Shown here piece by piece: positions 34,194 through 43,246 of a stretch of DNA of 63,151 bases. Under the pieces are notes generated by a model. That model had not been told where the DNA came from, searched no databases, and saw only the letters and a program-made list of their open reading frames with translations. Each line of letters opens with the position of its first letter. The first letter of the stretch is position 1. This DNA comes from UBA2287 sp037442025 (GTDB lineage Bacteria > Bacteroidota > Bacteroidia > Bacteroidales > Tenuifilaceae), in the NCBI GenBank assembly GCA_037442025.1, contig JBBIRB010000012.1:1-63151 (forward strand), in the 5' to 3' direction. The position numbers and the translations under genes are program-made.

Positions 34194-36110
34194 ATGAATC
34201 TGTTCCAACAAATACTTTTTAAATATTGGGGTTACACATCGTTCCGCTCTATTCAGGAAGATATTATCAAATCTGTTTACGATGGAAACGACACTCTGGC
34301 ATTAATGCCAACAGGCGGTGGCAAGTCCATTACTTTTCAGGTACCGGCCTTGGCCAAAGATGGTATTTGCCTTGTAATAACACCCCTTATTGCCCTCATG
34401 AAGGATCAGGTTGAAAACCTGAAAAACAGGGGTATTAAAGCAGCAGCCCTTCATTCGGGGCTTACCCGCCACGAAATAGATATTACCCTCGACAACTGCG
34501 CCTATGGCGATTATAAATTCTTATATCTTTCGCCCGAAAGAATTGAAACCGAACTATTTAAAGTTCGATTGGCAAAGTTGAATGTAAATCTGCTGGCAAT
34601 CGACGAGTCGCATTGCATATCGCAATGGGGATACGACTTTAGGCCCTCGTACCTTCGAATTGCCGAACTGCGTAGCCTAGTTCCCAATGTACCCGTTTTA
34701 GCAGTTACTGCAACTGCTACACCCGAGGTAGTTGACGACATACAGGAGAAACTCCTTTTTCGTGAAAAGAGGGTTTTCAAAATGAGCTTTGAACGCAAGA
34801 ACCTCGTTTACCTTGTTAGGCAAGTTGAAGACAAAAACAAGCAGTTGATGAAGATTGTGAACAACATTCCCGGTACAGGTGTAATATACGTTCGAAACCG
34901 CCAAAAAACGCAGGAAGTTGCTACAATGCTTCAGAAAGAAGGCATATTGGCCGATTACTACCATGCGGGCCTATCGACCGATAATCGAAATAAGAAGCAG
35001 GAGGAATGGCAAAAGGGTAAAACCCGAATCATTGTATCTACCAATGCCTTTGGCATGGGAATCGATAAGCCCGACGTGCGTTTCGTTGCGCATCTCGACC
35101 TGCCCGACTCTCCCGAGGCCTATTTTCAGGAAGCCGGACGCGGTGGTCGAGATGGCAAATTGGCTTATGCCATTTTACTTTACAACAATACCGATAAATC
35201 GAAAATTGATCAGCGAATTGCTTCGGCCTTTCCTCCTCTCGACGATATCAAACGTTGCTACGAAGCGCTGGGCTCCTACCTTGGCGTGGCCATTGGTGCC
35301 GGTAAAAACGAAGTTTACGATTTCAACCTAATGGAGTTTTGTACAACCTACAGGCTAAGCGCAACCCATGCGTTCAGCTCGCTTAAAATTCTCGAAAGGG
35401 CTGGCTATATCGAACTAACCGACGAGATAGACAACCCCAGCCGGCTCATGTTTTTATTGGTAAAAAACGAACTTTACAAATATCAGGTTGCCAACGCCGA
35501 CATGGATGCATTCATTAAGGTTATACTTCGGAACTACGCCGGAGTGTTTTCTGACTATGTGAAAATTGATGAACAATATCTCGCTAAAGTTGCAGGATTG
35601 CCCCTTAAATCGGTTACCGAAAACCTTATTAAACTGGGCCGAGCCCATGTGCTCAATTACATCCCCCGTAAAAAATCACCCTTACTAATTTATACCGAAG
35701 AACGCTTAGACCCAAAAAACCTTCACATCTCTCCCTCCGACTACCATCAACGAAAGGAAAGGTACCTTTCGCGAATTAACTCAATGATTAACTATGCCTC
35801 TGGTACCACTAAATGCCGAAGCCAATCGCTTCTCGAATATTTTGGCGAAAAGGAGGCTCCACGTTGCGGTCGCTGCGACACCTGTACTTCACGCAATGAA
35901 TTGGATATAAGTAAATATCAATTCGATTTGATCCTGGATCAAATTAAAAACAGATTACAAGAAAAACCCATTAGTACTGAAATGCTGGTAGACAGCATAA
36001 AGAGTTCGCCCGATAAAACTTTAGCTGTTATTCGATGGCTCCTCGATAATGGAAAAATAGTAAGGTTTAAGAATGGGGAACTTTCTTGGTCAAACACAAA
36101 CAACTTTTAA
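34194..36110 (+). CDS. recQ: RecQ-type DNA helicase
   Basis: 638 residues. Motif I is MPTGGGKSITFQ, motif II AIDESHCISQWGYDFRP, and motif VI QEAGRGGRDG. A zinc-binding site of four Cys lies near 545-575 (TKCRSQS ... RCGRCDTC). The winged-helix part follows, and there is no HRDC domain: the protein ends shortly after a second short helical region (STEMLVDSIKSS). It is thus a compact RecQ. It unwinds DNA 3' to 5' in repair. Starts right after the repeat tract. Confidence 0.94.
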   Translation: MNLFQQILFKYWGYTSFRSIQEDIIKSVYDGNDTLALMPTGGGKSITFQVPALAKDGICLVITPLIALMKDQVENLKNRGIKAAALHSGLTRHEIDITLDNCAYGDYKFLYLSPERIETELFKVRLAKLNVNLLAIDESHCISQWGYDFRPSYLRIAELRSLVPNVPVLAVTATATPEVVDDIQEKLLFREKRVFKMSFERKNLVYLVRQVEDKNKQLMKIVNNIPGTGVIYVRNRQKTQEVATMLQKEGILADYYHAGLSTDNRNKKQEEWQKGKTRIIVSTNAFGMGIDKPDVRFVAHLDLPDSPEAYFQEAGRGGRDGKLAYAILLYNNTDKSKIDQRIASAFPPLDDIKRCYEALGSYLGVAIGAGKNEVYDFNLMEFCTTYRLSATHAFSSLKILERAGYIELTDEIDNPSRLMFLLVKNELYKYQVANADMDAFIKVILRNYAGVFSDYVKIDEQYLAKVAGLPLKSVTENLIKLGRAHVLNYIPRKKSPLLIYTEERLDPKNLHISPSDYHQRKERYLSRINSMINYASGTTKCRSQSLLEYFGEKEAPRCGRCDTCTSRNELDISKYQFDLILDQIKNRLQEKPISTEMLVDSIKSSPDKTLAVIRWLLDNGKIVRFKNGELSWSNTNNF

Positions 36111-36144
36111 TAGAAAATATACTTATTTTTAATCCTATTATTAA

Positions 36145-36174
36145 TTGCATATATCACCTTTTTTTATATATTTG
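36145..36174 (+). promoter_or_regulatory. Promoter of the S8 protease gene
   Basis: TTG (36145-36147), 19 bases, then TATATTTG (36167-36174): a full match to the Bacteroidota -33/-7 consensus. The ATG lies about 50 bases downstream. Confidence 0.75.
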
Positions 36175-36225
36175 AAAGCATATAATATTACCCTAATTTA
36201 ACCTTTAACCAACAAACCTCTTACA

Positions 36226-37731
36226 ATGAAAAAACTAAACCTTTTTGGGGTCCTTGCAGCCCTTTTTATTCTTTTCGCTTGTAACAAAGTCGATGAAACC
36301 AGAAGTAATCAGGCCAATAACAATGAATTAAAAGCCCTAAGTGGCAAAGAAATAAATGCAATAATTCGCTCTCAACTCGAAAAGGAAGGCGACTTTAATT
36401 GGAATAAAGTAGACGCTTTCGTGCTTTGGAGCGCCCTTACCAATGGTAATAATATCCTTACGGTAGGCTATTCCGACTCACCTTTCTCAACTACAAAAAC
36501 TGAGAATGAAGAGGCCGTTAAAGGTGAAATAATTGCTACCATTGAGCGCTTGGAAGGAGCTAAATCTGAAAATCTTCGCAAAGGGGAAAGCATCCTGATT
36601 GCTGAAGGGAAAGAACTAAACTTTATCGATGTTTATGTAACCGATTTTGAAACAGTTAAAAGGTTGAAAGAGAACACTAAAATCCGCTACATGGAACCGT
36701 CGGGATATGAATATTTTCAGCAAGAACCAGAATTGAAAAGCAGCTCGGGATGCTCAACCGACCCTGAAACTATTAATACTGCCGATTATACAACAGCAGC
36801 ACCAAATTGCCAGGTGTCGTGGACCTATGCTAAGCACAACATACAAACCGCATGGAACTACAGTACCGGAAGCGGAGTTACCATAGGATTAATTGATACT
36901 GGCATTTCATCGTCGCAATCGCTACTGGGCTCAAACTTTAATCAAGGCTACTCATCCGGTCGCACAATACTGAAATATGGTGTTTTTGTCGATTCATTCT
37001 GGCCATGGAGCACAACCACCGATGGACCCAACGACAAATGCGGCCATGGAACGCTAATGGGAGCCACCATTGCATCGCCCCGAAACGACCAGAACATGCC
37101 CGTTGGGGTAGCCTACAACTCCAACCTTATTGCCTATAGGGCAACGGGCGATGTGGTGCTCGATGGTTACCACGAACAAAGAGGTGTTAGCCGTGCGCTT
37201 ACCGAACTGGCTAACCGAAACGAGGTAAAAATTATTTCCATGTCAATTGGCCATATTTTCTCGGTTGGGAGCATTAGTGATGCTGTAAAATATGCCTACT
37301 CGAAAGGAAAACTGATTGTAGCCGCCGGTGGAACTTCGACCACCTTTACCAACTTTGTGGGTGTTATTTTCCCAGCCAATATGGATGAAACTGTGGCAGC
37401 AACGGGAATTACCGATGGCTCGGGCTACACCGAGTGCGCCGTTTGCCACAAAGGGAGCAAAATAGATTTTACCGTTGTAATGCAACGGGCAAGTAATAGC
37501 GACAGAACCTCGGTTTGCCTAGGTTTTTACGAAAACACAAGGAACTACGTTGGGGGCTCTTCGGTAGCAACCGCAACAACAGCGGGTATTGCTGCACTTA
37601 TTTGGAGCAAAAACCCCACATGGACTCGGGCTCAGGTTCTTGCAAAGATGCAGCAGTCGGCATATTTCTATCCCAACCGTAATGCCAATTTCGGATGGGG
37701 GTCGATTAATGCCTTAGCGGCTGTTCAGTAA
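36226..37731 (+). CDS. S8 (subtilisin-family) protease lipoprotein
   Basis: 501 residues. The lipoprotein signal has lipobox LFAC. An inhibitor-like pro-region (about 40-160) leads to the catalytic domain. The catalytic triad is visible: Asp224 in GLIDTG, His274 in CGHGTLMGATIASP, and Ser446 in GGSSVATATTAGIAALI. The protein is therefore probably an active surface-anchored serine protease. No C-terminal T9SS sorting domain follows the catalytic part. A terminator lies 22 bases downstream. Confidence 0.93.
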   Translation: MKKLNLFGVLAALFILFACNKVDETRSNQANNNELKALSGKEINAIIRSQLEKEGDFNWNKVDAFVLWSALTNGNNILTVGYSDSPFSTTKTENEEAVKGEIIATIERLEGAKSENLRKGESILIAEGKELNFIDVYVTDFETVKRLKENTKIRYMEPSGYEYFQQEPELKSSSGCSTDPETINTADYTTAAPNCQVSWTYAKHNIQTAWNYSTGSGVTIGLIDTGISSSQSLLGSNFNQGYSSGRTILKYGVFVDSFWPWSTTTDGPNDKCGHGTLMGATIASPRNDQNMPVGVAYNSNLIAYRATGDVVLDGYHEQRGVSRALTELANRNEVKIISMSIGHIFSVGSISDAVKYAYSKGKLIVAAGGTSTTFTNFVGVIFPANMDETVAATGITDGSGYTECAVCHKGSKIDFTVVMQRASNSDRTSVCLGFYENTRNYVGGSSVATATTAGIAALIWSKNPTWTRAQVLAKMQQSAYFYPNRNANFGWGSINALAAVQ

Positions 37732-37752
37732 TGCCACTAGTTTCAAGTTTCG

Positions 37753-37777
37753 AAAAAGGGGCCATGCCCCTTTTTTT
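37753..37777 (+). terminator. Rho-independent terminator after the S8 protease gene
   Basis: AAAAAGGGGC (37753-37762), loop CAT, GCCCCTTTTT (37766-37775) and further T. It sits inside an in-frame upstream extension of murB, which is a reason to reject that extension. Confidence 0.85.
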
Positions 37778-37812
37778 GTTCCCTTTTTTTATGAGCCACC
37801 CCATTTATACCC

Positions 37813-37820
37813 TATATTTG
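37813..37820 (+). promoter_or_regulatory. -7 box for murB, very close to the start codon
   Basis: TATATTTG, an exact TAnnTTTG, ends 9 bases before the murB ATG at 37830. A start site about 7 bases downstream of the box would leave only a few untranslated bases. No clean -33 TTG is seen. Confidence 0.5.
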
Positions 37821-37829
37821 CTGAAAAAA

Positions 37830-38837
37830 ATGATTCACCCAAAAGCCAACTTTTCTCTTAAATCTAGAAATACCTTTGGTATTGATGCAAAGTGCCAACT
37901 TTTCTTCGAGTCGGATAGCATTGACGAACTAAAGGAAGCCATAACCCGTTTCCGGCACATTCCGCTTCTTATACTTGGAGGAGGCTCGAACACCCTTTTC
38001 ACAAAAAATTTCGAGGGTTTGGTAGTGTCGCCCGCACTTAAAACCATTGAAATACTGCACGAAGACGACCTATGGGCAACTATTTGTGTAGCAGCGGGAG
38101 TTGAATGGGATGAACTGGTGAATATGGCTGTTGGTAAAGGTTGGGGTGGATTGGAAAATCTATCGTTAATTCCAGGGAATGTTGGGGCCAGTCCCATTCA
38201 GAATATTGGAGCGTATGGTGTTGAAGCAAAAGACTCCATTGAAGAAGTAAAAGGTTTCTACATCGATTCGCTTCAGGATTTTACATTAAGCAACGCCCAA
38301 TGCCATTTTGGCTACCGCGATAGCATTTTCAAAAGAGATTTGAAAGGAAAAGTATTAATTACGCATGTTGTATTTAAGCTCAGTAAAGTTCATAAACTCA
38401 TTACAAATTACGGGAGCATTGCCGAGGAACTCGAAAAAATTGGCCAGCAAAGCATTTCCGCTGTTCGACGGGCAGTGATTTCTATTCGCGAAGCCAAGCT
38501 TCCCAACCCCAAGGAAATTGGTAATGCCGGCAGTTTCTTTAAGAATCCCGTAGTGTCTTCAGAAATCTTTAATGAAATTAAGAACCACTTTCCGCAGGTT
38601 CCATCGTACCCTGCTGATAATGCAAGTGTTAAACTACCTGCTGGCTGGCTAATTGAAACTTGTGGTTGGAAAGGTAAGCGTGTTGGAAACGTTGGAGTAC
38701 ATGCCAAACAGGCACTGGTATTGGTGAATTTCGGTGGTTCCAAAGGAAGCGAAATAATGGAGTTGGCTCAAAAAATTCAGCAATCGGTTAAAACTGAGTT
38801 CGGAATTGAACTAGAAATGGAGGTAAACTTAGTATAA
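37830..38837 (+). CDS. murB: MurB, UDP-N-acetylenolpyruvoylglucosamine reductase
   Basis: 335 residues from the ATG at 37830 (MIHPKANFSLKSRNTFG); upstream in-frame ATGs would read through the terminator. FAD-binding motifs are seen in LILGGGSNTLF and NLSLIPGNVGASPIQNIGAY. The catalytic Ser region is GNAGSFFKNPVV, and the C-terminal Glu lies in LEMEVNLV. It reduces enolpyruvyl-UDP-GlcNAc in peptidoglycan synthesis. It is of the E. coli-like type I by length. It converges with rtcB with a 14-base gap. Confidence 0.95.
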   Translation: MIHPKANFSLKSRNTFGIDAKCQLFFESDSIDELKEAITRFRHIPLLILGGGSNTLFTKNFEGLVVSPALKTIEILHEDDLWATICVAAGVEWDELVNMAVGKGWGGLENLSLIPGNVGASPIQNIGAYGVEAKDSIEEVKGFYIDSLQDFTLSNAQCHFGYRDSIFKRDLKGKVLITHVVFKLSKVHKLITNYGSIAEELEKIGQQSISAVRRAVISIREAKLPNPKEIGNAGSFFKNPVVSSEIFNEIKNHFPQVPSYPADNASVKLPAGWLIETCGWKGKRVGNVGVHAKQALVLVNFGGSKGSEIMELAQKIQQSVKTEFGIELEMEVNLV

Positions 38838-38851
38838 ACAATACAGAAAGC

Positions 38852-40303
38852 TTAATACCTTCTTCTTTCTGCATCGGCCATACGAACAATTCTGGGTTGA
38901 AATTCTGCCAAAATTTCTACCAGCTCGTTCTGAAATGCCATAACCCGAACGATATCCTTATAAGCCATAGGTGCTTCATCAATATCGCCACCAATAAGTT
39001 CCACATTTTGCTTTTTTAAAACAAAATCGATCTCATTCCAGCTGAAAGTTTTGAGCGCCTGCGATCGCGACATGGCCCTTCCGGCACCATGCGAGGCCGA
39101 ATTGAGCGAATGGGGATTTCCTAAACCCTTCACAACATACCCAGGATGGGTCATGGAGCCAGGAATTATGCCTATGGTGTTTTTACCCGCTGGTGTTGCC
39201 CCTTTCCGGTGAATAATGGCCCATTGGCCATTGGGGAGTTTTTCCTTCCATGCAAAATTGTGATGGTTCTCAATGCGAATCAACGGATTTACCCCTATTT
39301 CGATTGATATCTTTTCATGGATTTCTCGATGGTTGGCCGAAGCGTAATGACCAGCCAAATTCATGGCAATCCAGTATTCCTCACCCTCCTCGCTGGTTAA
39401 ATCGAGCCAAGCCAAATGCTTTGCACCATGTGGAAGAGGGTTTTTGTTCATGGCCACCCTGGAATAAAAAGTGGCAATTTCATTTCCAAAGCCCCTCGAA
39501 CCCGAATGCGAGAGCAATGCCACGTATTCACCGGGAGCTAGACTATTTAATTCAAGCTGACTAATAACCTTAAGAATGCCCCATTCAACAAAATGGTTTC
39601 CGGCTCCCGATGTTCCCAACTGGCTGAAAGCCAGATTTCGATGCTGCCTAATTATTTTTGTAGAATTCCATTCTTTACGATCGAATAAGGATGAATCGAG
39701 ATGACTGCTATTCTTGGCACCCACCCCAAATATGGTATGCATTCCCAAAGCACTGCGAAATCTTTCACGCTTCAATTCGAACCAATCAGGTGAAATGGGG
39801 AACACCGACATGCACATTCGGCATGCAATGTCGACCCCAACGGCATACGGAATAATTACATTCTCCTCGGTAGCCAAAACTCCTCCAATGGGTAACCCAT
39901 AACCCTCGTGGGCATCGGGCATTAGTGCACCTGCAATCGAAATGGGTAAACTCATGGCATTATTCATCTGATCGATTGCTTTCGATTCAATACTACTCTG
40001 CCCAAATACTGTATATGGGATTGGCTCGGGTCGTAATTTTGTTGACGTTTTTTTTTCTGTATTTATCTTCTCTTCTCCAGATTGAATTCGAATAACGTTC
40101 CAAACAGGTTGCAACACATGCCCCTCCCATAGCTCGCTGGTTGGGTTATCAAGCATTTGTTTAATAGCGTTTATCAACGCACTTTTTCCAACAGTTCGTC
40201 GCTTAAGCAATCGGTTGGCTTCGTGGCAAAGCAACCCAATAACCTCATGTGAGAGTGTACGAATAAATCTCAGGTCCTTTGAGTTCAGTTTCTCTTTTTT
40301 CAT
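38852..40303 (-). CDS. rtcB: RtcB-family RNA ligase
   Basis: 483 residues. Metal and GTP-binding motifs of RtcB are present: MPDAHEGYGLPIGGVLATEE, GVDIACRM (the conserved Cys), AGNHFVEWG, LSHSGSRGFG, ENHHNFAW, and the guanylylated His in SHGAGRAMSR. RtcB joins 2',3'-cyclic phosphate (or 3'-phosphate) RNA ends to 5'-OH ends. No archease or rtcA gene is beside it. The Arg in ACRM, where many RtcB have Gly, marks a divergent subgroup. A -7-like box TATATTTG lies on the minus strand at 40340-40333. Confidence 0.93.
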   Translation of the reverse strand: MKKEKLNSKDLRFIRTLSHEVIGLLCHEANRLLKRRTVGKSALINAIKQMLDNPTSELWEGHVLQPVWNVIRIQSGEEKINTEKKTSTKLRPEPIPYTVFGQSSIESKAIDQMNNAMSLPISIAGALMPDAHEGYGLPIGGVLATEENVIIPYAVGVDIACRMCMSVFPISPDWFELKRERFRSALGMHTIFGVGAKNSSHLDSSLFDRKEWNSTKIIRQHRNLAFSQLGTSGAGNHFVEWGILKVISQLELNSLAPGEYVALLSHSGSRGFGNEIATFYSRVAMNKNPLPHGAKHLAWLDLTSEEGEEYWIAMNLAGHYASANHREIHEKISIEIGVNPLIRIENHHNFAWKEKLPNGQWAIIHRKGATPAGKNTIGIIPGSMTHPGYVVKGLGNPHSLNSASHGAGRAMSRSQALKTFSWNEIDFVLKKQNVELIGGDIDEAPMAYKDIVRVMAFQNELVEILAEFQPRIVRMADAERRRY

Positions 40304-40332
40304 TGCAATTCTGGGAACTTATCCCCTAACTG

Positions 40333-40340
40333 CAAATATA
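40333..40340 (-). promoter_or_regulatory. Possible -7 box for rtcB
   Basis: On the minus strand this reads TATATTTG, an exact TAnnTTTG, 29 bases before the ATG at 40303. A -33 TTG is not found at the usual distance. Confidence 0.4.
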
Positions 40341-40395
40341 AGGTATAGTACAATATTTTTTAGTTAAGCAATAACCAACGTTCATCAACAGGATG

Positions 40396-40424
40396 TTGCA
40401 TTTCTTCAAATTAATGTATCTTAG
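40396..40424 (+). promoter_or_regulatory. Possible promoter of the siaC-kinase pair
   Basis: TTG (40396-40398), 18 bases, then TATCTTAG (40417-40424), seven of eight matches to TAnnTTTG. The leader to the ATG at 40464 would be about 33 bases. Confidence 0.35.
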
Positions 40425-40463
40425 CAATCCAATATTTTGTAAAAACAATAGAACTCAACATAC

Positions 40464-40844
40464 ATGAAAACGTTGCATATTTACGCCACCGACGAATCGC
40501 CCGATATTCATTTTAATCCCTTATTGGGGTTTCTTGAATTTTCTGGTAAAAGTTTGCCTGAGGATATCAAATCGTTTTACCAGCCCGTTGAGGATGCCAT
40601 AAAAAAGTATATTGAGAAACCCCAACAGAAAACCATTATTAATATGCGTTTCGACTATTTGAACTCGGCTTCTACCCGACGAATACTCGAAATACTTATG
40701 CCCCTTGAGCAGCTGCACAGAAATGGGTTGCACGTTGAAATTAATTGGTACTATAGGGAACTCGACGAAGAGATGCAAGAAGAGGGCGAAGAGTTTGCAC
40801 GCCTCATTGAAATACCTGTAACTATTATAAGTTTAAAGAATTAG
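40464..40844 (+). CDS. SiaC-family (DUF1987) regulatory phosphoprotein
   Basis: 126 residues, complete for the family. Signature stretches are IYATDESPDIHFNP, LEFSGKSLPEDIKSFYQPV, FDYLNSASTRR and INWYYRELDEEMQEEGEEF. In Pseudomonas SiaC the acceptor of the kinase SiaB is Thr68; the matching position here is Ser68 in YLNSAS. SiaC works in a partner switch with SiaA (phosphatase) and SiaB (kinase) to control diguanylate cyclase. Neither siaA nor siaB is next to it; a TPR histidine kinase follows 13 bases later and is likely co-transcribed. Confidence 0.88.
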   Translation: MKTLHIYATDESPDIHFNPLLGFLEFSGKSLPEDIKSFYQPVEDAIKKYIEKPQQKTIINMRFDYLNSASTRRILEILMPLEQLHRNGLHVEINWYYRELDEEMQEEGEEFARLIEIPVTIISLKN

Positions 40845-40857
40845 AAATTTATTATTA

Positions 40858-42627
40858 ATGAAGCGAATTGTCCTCATACTGTTTTTATGGTTCGTTACGG
40901 CAAGCATATTGGCGCAGGACAATTTTTCGCAAGCAGCGAAGCTCAGGGCAGAAGCCGAAACCGATGAAAAGAAGGGGGCAGAGTTTGAAAGCTCTAACGA
41001 TTTCAATCAGGCATCAGCTCATTACAGCAAAGCTGCCAACTATTACTGGGCCCATGGAATAAACGACAGGGCCATTTCGCTTTACAGCAAAGCGCTTGAA
41101 ATGAGCAATCGGCTTGGCAACCTTAATGCCCAATACGTTTTAAACACCAATATTGGCACGATTTATACCGATGGCAATGCATTTGAGAGCGCTCTTAAGC
41201 ATTTCGAAATAGCAACTCGCATTGCTCAATCACTCAATCGAAAAGTCGACAGAGCATCATCGCTAGTTAATCAGGCTAATGCTCTATTCGAATTGAATCG
41301 GCACTCCCAAGTAATCGATGTGTTAAATCAAGCCCACACCATAGCTCAGGAACTTAACGACCCCAAATTGCTTCGCAACGTTTATTCGGTTTACACCAAG
41401 GCGTATGATAAGATGGGCAATCGCGACGAATCAGCCAAGTACTTCGGGCTGTTTTCTGCTATTTCCAAAAAAATTCAGGACGAAGAGATTAGAAAGCGCG
41501 AAGAGGATGCCAACCGAAAGGTGACCGATGCTGAAGGCCGAATTATAGTTGCCGAGAGCGGAAAAAAGTTTGTTGAAAAGAAACTAGAAGCGGCTGATCA
41601 GGAACTCCGAAACAAACAGTTGGAACTGAACTTGGCCCAAAGCGAAGCAGAAAAGAGAGAATTTGAAATTGCCAAACTCAATGCCGAACGCGATTTTCAG
41701 AAAGCTGAAATACAAAGACAAAGGTTACTAACCTGGGTTTACATAAGCATTATTGCGGTTACCCTAATTCTAACAGTTCTTATTTACAGCCTGTATGTTC
41801 AAAAGAAAAAATCGAACATGCTGCTCAAAGCTAAAAATTCAGAAATAAGTCGTAAGAACGTAGAAATATCGGCACAAGCCCGGGAACTGAGCGAACTTAA
41901 TCATGTGAAGGATAAGATTTTCTCAATCATTTCGCACGATCTACGCAGCCCCATCGGTTCATTAATCACCATGATAACCCTTTCTGAACAGGGCTATTTA
42001 AACGAGGATGGTTTCAAAAAAATAATGCCCGAACTTTCCAAAAACGTCGGCTACACAGCTACTCTACTCGATAATTTGCTGAAGTGGGCCCAAAGCCAAT
42101 TGAAAGGGCTGGTGGTCACGCCTACTTCTTTCTCTCTAAACGAAATGTTAAGTACTCGATTTGCTATGCTTCATGAGCAGGCCCAATCGAAGGCAATTAA
42201 CTTAAGTACTGATATAAAAAGGGATTACTCCCTTTATGCCGATATCGATATGACCGAACTTGTGATTCGCAATTTAATTTCCAATGCCATTAAGTTTTGC
42301 AACCCCCACGATAAAATAACCGTAACAGCAGTTCAGCGCGATGGAATGGTTCAGGTATGTGTAATCGATACGGGCGTTGGAATTAGCGAGGAAGCTCAAA
42401 AGAAAATGTTTGGACTTCAGGCAAATTCAACCCGTGGCACGAACAACGAAAAGGGCACAGGTCTGGGTTTGGTTCTTTGCAAAGATTTTGTTGAAATAAA
42501 TGGTGGACAAATTTGGGTTGAAAGTTCGGTTGGAAAGGGTAGCAAATTCTGCTTTACGTTACCCGAGGCTAGCGTAGAAGTGCAACCAAAAGACATTCCT
42601 GTTCATCAGAATGCTAACCAAGGCTAA
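40858..42627 (+). CDS. TPR sensor histidine kinase
   Basis: 589 residues. A signal peptide (IVLILFLWFVTASILA) is followed by about five TPR-like helix pairs, a long coiled coil (about 200-285), a membrane helix (LLTWVYISIIAVTLILTVLI) and a cytosolic kinase module: HisKA with acceptor His in SIISHDLRSPIG and an ATPase domain (NLISNAIKFC, DTGVGIS, GTGLGLVL). It is a typical Bacteroidota periplasmic-TPR kinase with no receiver. Beginning 13 bases after siaC, it may pass its signal through SiaC. Its 3' end overlaps the convergent FAH gene by 4 bases. Confidence 0.93.
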   Translation: MKRIVLILFLWFVTASILAQDNFSQAAKLRAEAETDEKKGAEFESSNDFNQASAHYSKAANYYWAHGINDRAISLYSKALEMSNRLGNLNAQYVLNTNIGTIYTDGNAFESALKHFEIATRIAQSLNRKVDRASSLVNQANALFELNRHSQVIDVLNQAHTIAQELNDPKLLRNVYSVYTKAYDKMGNRDESAKYFGLFSAISKKIQDEEIRKREEDANRKVTDAEGRIIVAESGKKFVEKKLEAADQELRNKQLELNLAQSEAEKREFEIAKLNAERDFQKAEIQRQRLLTWVYISIIAVTLILTVLIYSLYVQKKKSNMLLKAKNSEISRKNVEISAQARELSELNHVKDKIFSIISHDLRSPIGSLITMITLSEQGYLNEDGFKKIMPELSKNVGYTATLLDNLLKWAQSQLKGLVVTPTSFSLNEMLSTRFAMLHEQAQSKAINLSTDIKRDYSLYADIDMTELVIRNLISNAIKFCNPHDKITVTAVQRDGMVQVCVIDTGVGISEEAQKKMFGLQANSTRGTNNEKGTGLGLVLCKDFVEINGGQIWVESSVGKGSKFCFTLPEASVEVQPKDIPVHQNANQG

Positions 42628-43235
42628 CGTATAAAAAAATCGAGCATTTCACGTTCACCCATATAGGCTGTTAGCCTATCGCCAATGTTTACAGGCCCAA
42701 CCCCAGATGGGGTTCCGGTATATATTAAATCGCCAATGTGCAATTTCACAAATTTCGATACATAGGAAATAATCTGGTCGAAGGAGAAAATCATGTGAGC
42801 CGTATTGCCCCGTTGCACCACTTCCCCATTCTTTTCGAGTCGGAACTCGAGGTTGCTTATGTCGGGAATCTCAAGCAAACTAACAAACGGGCTTATAGGT
42901 GCCGACCCATCGAAAGCTTTCGAAATTTCCCAGGGAAGCCCCTTTCGCTTACACTCCTCTTGTAAATCGCGGGCAGTAAAGTCGATCCCTAATGCTAACT
43001 CGCTGTAATACCTATGAGCAAATTTGGGGCTTATATTCCGCCCTAAGCGATTAATTTTAATAACTACTTCGAGTTCGTAATGCAAGTTACTGGTAAATTC
43101 TGGATAGAAAAACGGCTGGTTATTTCGAAGCAAGCACGTATCGGGCTTCATGAAAAAAACGGGAACTTCGGGCACATCGGCTCCCATTTCTTTGGCATGA
43201 TCACTATAATTTCGGCCAATACAAATAATCTTCAT
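42624..43235 (-). CDS. Fumarylacetoacetate-hydrolase-family protein
   Basis: 203 residues, a single FAH C-terminal domain. Metal-binding acidic residues are seen in HYELEVVIKI and GIDFTARDLQ, and the GDLIYTGTPSGVGPV stretch is typical. The start IICIGRNYSDHAKEMG matches the short FAHD1-like branch (acylpyruvase or oxaloacetate decarboxylase activity in characterised members). The specific substrate is not evident. It is 11 bases downstream of the methyltransferase gene. Confidence 0.9.
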   Translation of the reverse strand: MKIICIGRNYSDHAKEMGADVPEVPVFFMKPDTCLLRNNQPFFYPEFTSNLHYELEVVIKINRLGRNISPKFAHRYYSELALGIDFTARDLQEECKRKGLPWEISKAFDGSAPISPFVSLLEIPDISNLEFRLEKNGEVVQRGNTAHMIFSFDQIISYVSKFVKLHIGDLIYTGTPSGVGPVNIGDRLTAYMGEREMLDFFIR

Positions 43236-43246
43236 TGCGCAAAAAG

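Noticed and set aside
37731..37829. Upstream in-frame extension of murB
   Set aside because: It runs through a Rho-independent terminator and a -7 box, and adds hydrophobic residues not found in MurB.
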